Of a stretch of 64,000 bases of DNA, positions 59,514 to 64,000 are shown one piece after another. The notes beneath the pieces were generated by a model that searched no databases, had not been told where the DNA came from, and saw only the letters and a program-made list of their open reading frames with translations. The stretch lies in NCBI GenBank assembly GCA_034766995.1, contig CM068314.1, forward strand, positions 30,470,708 to 30,534,707. The letters are read 5' to 3'. The position numbers and the translations under genes were made by a program. The stretch's first letter is position 1, and every line of letters begins with the position of its first letter. The DNA is from Acanthacorydalis orientalis. Lineage: Eukaryota > Arthropoda > Insecta > Megaloptera > Corydalidae.

Positions 59514-62430
59514 CTCTTTAGTGTCTATATTCTATAAATTAATACAAGTATTGAAATAGTATTTCACGTTACTTTATTAAAAAGTATAGATGAATACAGA
59601 CATAAAAAATAACTTAACTATCTTCCCTGATACATATTACAGATAAGAGGAAACATTTTTTCTTATATATCTATAAACGTACTTAAACATATACCTAAAT
59701 ATGTTTGTTATATAGTGACGGAATCATGTGTAATTCGTTTTATCGCACTGTTTGTCCCAGATTCGGTCTAGTAGTATAAAACACACGATACACTGTTGGC
59801 ATTTATTATGAAATCTGAATGTTAAGTTCGTCTCTGTTTTCGTAATATGTGAATTAACTAGTTGTGTTTCGAAATCATTTGTAAAGGTTGTAGGTACTTC
59901 ACAAGCTAGTTATGCATCTAACGTATTATAATAAAGATAAAAAATGAATATAAAATCTGTGATTACTTTTTTCATTTATTTTAAGATTTAACAAGCACGT
60001 GCCTATATGTAGTTAATACTTTACAAAAAACTGTTATTGGAATAGTGAAAATAAACCACGAAAAATGTTTGATTGACAGTAAATGCGGAGGCAAGAAACG
60101 GTCAGACGCCACTTCTTGATTATTTCATGAACGATATATTAGTTTTCAATCTATACGCTACGAAATGTCTTTTATAATTTTTCATTTTGGACACTGTACG
60201 TTCATATGTATGTGTGTACGTATACATGTGTGTTTTTTTATTTTGTCCTGCGAATGGGCAAAACGCCAGAACATATATTTTTTTCCACTGACATGTGGGT
60301 GCGGTGCTTTTTTTAGATAGACAGGTGAATAATTTACAGACATACCTTCAGTTATACGTTCCATCTAAACGATAATGAAATAAAGGAATATTATCGTATA
60401 TTATCTGTTGTCTGTCGTGTCGATATTATCTTCTACTATATGAATGTATTGTTTTAAGAAGAGTATGCGTGGGGATATGTCAAATTAAAGCTACCTGAAT
60501 TAAAAGATCACATGAAAATAAAACAGGAAAAGAATTTGACAAACTATTAAGATTACATAAATTCTTAAACACAGCGACACTAAACTTTCTTAAAGCTTTA
60601 ATTAATCATTTAAATTTCATCGCGCTAAAATATTTATGACTAACCCCGAGAAAATTAAAGGATTTTTCAAATACTTGATTCGTTTTTAAAAGTGTTGAGA
60701 GACTTTTTATATCATTTAGAGATTTTTTTCAAATAAATTAATACACATAAAGCATACAGTTAAATAACATTAATATATGTTCAATACATGAATAAAATAA
60801 ATTCTGATTAGTATAAAAATCATATTACTAATATTCGGATAGCAATTTATATAAATAATAAGAATAAAAACATTAGTTCTTAAATACACATTTTTCAGCA
60901 CTTGTAAATATTTCCAAAACGATAATTCATTGAGAAATGTATTAAAATTACTCGTATTACATATTAAAACCAAAATAAACCAATTTAAAATATAAAAATA
61001 TAATCTCACATTAAACGATAGACATTATTAAATAAAATGAAACGAGTAAACAGCTTAAAAGAAAAAAATATATCCTCTAAACTTTTTTTTGAATACGGTA
61101 AATTTAACAATACACATCTAACAAACACTCAGAGAGATATCACGTGAATAATGTAAACTGAATACCAGTTGAATATAATCTAATAAAATATAGATAAAAA
61201 AGTGTATACTTCATAAACATGTTTCATTTAAGTGCAGTGAAAAACCGACGATGAATAAAATCTTTTCTGTCTAGTTACATGCATTAATTTGTATGTGTTG
61301 CAATTATCTTTTTAGATAACATTCAATGAAACAAATATAATATCAATGATGTATCTCAATGTAGATTTACATTGATATAAAACTTTTGTATATGTTCAAA
61401 TTATTCTAGAAAACGAAATCATATTACAAAACACATAAACATGAAAAAAACGCTTGTACATAATAAATTTTATTATATAGATATTAGGTAAATATTATGA
61501 TACGAATTTAAATTTCATAACTTTCAAATTACCCAAAACAAATAAATACCTAGTGAGCACACTGTTTAGATTCATCGTTTCTTTCATTTAGAGTTACTTT
61601 TTCTTGATTAACTCTTTAAAAAGTACAACTCGATGCTTTAAACTTCTTCATTTCAAGACCTTCTCAAAGAAGTCGTTTTCTTTAAGTGAATAATTTCGAT
61701 TTGATAACTGTTACATTTAATTAAAAAATATTTATAAAAAATATTTTCAAAAAATATACTTAATAAATCTCAAATTCAAAACGGTTGTATGTAATGAAAA
61801 AAATGTTATAAAAGTCATATTTACACTACTATTTAAAAAAGTATTTAATCTGAATTTAACCTAATAGGTTATAGAAACATTACTGAATGGACTTCAATGG
61901 AATCCAATCCTGATTCTAATTATCAATTTTTCGAGATGTTAAATTATTAACTATACACTCATAATCTTTAATAATTTTAAAACATCTCTTTTATTATTTA
62001 AATAAATATTCAAAGAAAATCGTTTTTAAATAACTAAAAACTTAAAAATACATAATAAGTGTATAAACATTTTAGATTCACTGTTTCAAATAACAAAATC
62101 AATTTTTTGAAAATGTTCGAATTTTTAGAAATTTTAATTAAAAATAATATATGTTTTCGGATATTGTTATTTGTGTAAAATGTAAAAATGAAAAGCATAA
62201 GTATCTTTTATAACGTCCAGACTTTTTGATAACTGTGAATGTGTTATTTTTTTAAAACTTCAATAAATATTTTATTATCATTTATATTGCTATTACATGT
62301 GTTCAAAGTAACTAAGTCTCAAATATCTAAAAGCATAGAAATACAGAGTGTGCACATTGTTTTCGATTCACTGTTCCTTTCATTTTACTCCTGTACAAAA
62401 CTTTCTGTGCCAAAGTCTAAAGTAATAAGC
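59511..62430. other. AT-rich non-coding stretch
   Basis: No gene, array or recognised repeat. Confidence 0.65.
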
Positions 62431-62710
62431 ACGTAGTTTGCCGGCTTGCCAATGGTTTGTTGAAAGGCGATTGCCTACAGAGCAACGGTGTGTCAATGTA
62501 TATATGCATGCATGTGTCTGTGTTTTTTTATCACTCACAGAGCATGGCCTGCTGATCTTGACCCAATGGCACCGACATCATCACAATCATAGCGTTCGGC
62601 TAGATATCTCTATATGTGATACAACGTATAAGCATGGGGAAAACATATGTAAGGAGAAGAAATTGTATGGTGAGCACGTTGACGATATGATCGCCACTTT
62701 CTAAATGTTT
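62430..62710. other. GC-richer block, unknown function
   Basis: Less AT-rich, with an 88-codon plus frame (62438-62704) that includes HRHHHNHSVRLDIS. No domain is recognised. Composition alone could explain the open frame. Confidence 0.3.
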
Positions 62711-63062
62711 TACTCTTTCGTATATACCGTCGATAAATATTAAAGATGAGTTTCGGTAATTGATTTTTTTTTAAATATTAAAACAGTGTAGTAAAAGCGA
62801 TAGAGTGAAAATCATTATAAATTACTTTTTCTTTTAAGATAAATATATTCATTGACTGTATTTTAAATAAATAACACAACGAAGTGTTTTTTATTAGAAG
62901 TCTGATTGATTTTGTGAAATTATTAGTTTATGTTTGTAATTATAGGCGCGTGTTTAAATTTCTTTTCATGATTACCTTTTTTATGCAGTTAAAATACTGT
63001 TCATTTATGTATGTATAGTATTAATTTTATGTTAATATGTACAATTATTTTATTTTATTTGG

Positions 63063-63117
<55 letters not shown>

Positions 63118-64000
63118 CATACACTTGAATACCAATACCACAAAAAATATGACACCGACAAAAAGTATCAAAAGTTCAACAGTTTTCGGTACTTATTTTG
63201 GGATAATTATGAAGACTGCAATGTAAATAAAAAAAAACACTAGTAACTTAAGTATGTATTCATTTTGTTAATTATACAAAAATGTCTAATATCGCTAAGA
63301 GAAAGCTAGTATGATATGTAAGTTACTCTGTTTTAAAATTCTGAAAACTAACAACATTTAACAACAATAAAACTTAATAACACTCCGATTCGTTTATAAT
63401 ATGGAAAACCATTGCAAACTGTCTTGTCGAGTCTGACAAGCACGTGCGAAATGAGTTGAGTATTTGAGTCGAATTTCAGAATAAAAGATTATATAAACAT
63501 TTTCGATTCATTGTGGTTATAAAAGAAGTTGTAATATATTGCTTTCTTTATTCTAAAAAAGGAAGTTGATAAAGCAACATTTCCACTCAGTTACAACGTT
63601 TCCTTGTCAGTTTAGAATATTTTCTATAAAGCGGGAATGACCCCTATTGTGACTTTTCAGTAGTTACATTAGCCATTCATACACTGCTTCATTATTATTC
63701 TTTATTTTTATTGATTTACGAACTTCGAATACACGAACCCATCATGGAACCAGAAATACTCTATTTTATACTCAAATTTAAAGAACTTTAAATTTTAAAA
63801 ATAAAAGATCGAGTATTTTAAAAATTTTTGATAGGAATTTTTTTCGAAACAAAACTATCATCAACTGTAAAATCTTCGTTATAATGTTTTGCAGATACAG
63901 AAGAATGGGACTATTCGAGAGTCCAAAATTTATTCCAGGCTTTCATTTTTACTTGAAATATAATATTTTCGCGCGCTGTCTACAATTTCAAGCTTTGATT
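62711..64000. other. AT-rich non-coding stretch
   Basis: One TA array at 63069. Nothing else recognised up to the window end. Confidence 0.65.
63069..63113. repeat. (AT)n microsatellite
   Basis: About 22 units, then three ACAT units. Confidence 0.95.

Noticed and set aside
62438..62704. 88-codon frame with a His-rich stretch
   Set aside because: HRHHHNH comes from CATCATCACAATCAT, a small repeat. No domain.

Overview
This is a very AT-rich eukaryotic nuclear sequence (GC by eye about a quarter). It holds no protein-coding host gene that I can recognise. Its main contents are about 45 long AT/TA microsatellites and a scatter of decayed transposable elements: three types of mariner, one pogo/Tigger-type element, one TTAA-flanked piggyBac-like MITE and non-LTR retrotransposon tails. 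This mix points to an arthropod, most likely an insect, and to deep intergenic or large-intron DNA. The species cannot be fixed from the sequence. Nothing prokaryotic was seen: no operons, no rRNA or tRNA, no CRISPR.

Layout. From 1 to 21.8 kb, TA arrays occur about every kilobase. Among them lie a mariner fragment (6905-7137), a 21-bp minisatellite (7418-7517), a less AT-rich, promoter-like block (about 9835-10400), a short mariner with both ends that is related to the first fragment but in opposite orientation (13046-13618), a CpG-bearing island (about 15090-15590), a TTAA-flanked MITE (16976-17326), and possible Helitron-like and hAT-like ends (19.4 and 20.3 kb). From 21.8 to 29.6 kb there are almost no arrays. 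That stretch holds a retrotransposon-like 3' tail (about 24260-24463), a miRNA- or MITE-like hairpin (25296-25402) and a diverged direct duplication (27.5 and 28.2 kb). From 29.6 to 31.4 kb there are four dense arrays. From 31.4 to 38.1 kb there are again no arrays; this stretch contains a 20-bp perfect palindrome and the intact C-terminal coding end of a LINE (about 35088-35366). From 38 to 42 kb arrays return. From 43.25 to 45.43 kb a broken mariner and a deleted pogo/Tigger element lie side by side. From 45.5 to 64 kb there is AT-rich DNA with several GC-richer islands and a third mariner (58574-59238) whose reading frame ends in a TA array.

How the parts relate. All the DNA transposons are non-autonomous: they keep one or both ends but have internal deletions, frameshifts, stops or lost catalytic residues. 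They look like stages in the making of MITEs. The TA arrays create many spurious Ile-Tyr open frames, which are not genes. I found no clear new functional system. The most useful leads are the TTAA MITE with internal repeats, the 25.3 kb hairpin, the promoter-like block at 9.9 kb and the uneven distribution of TA arrays.
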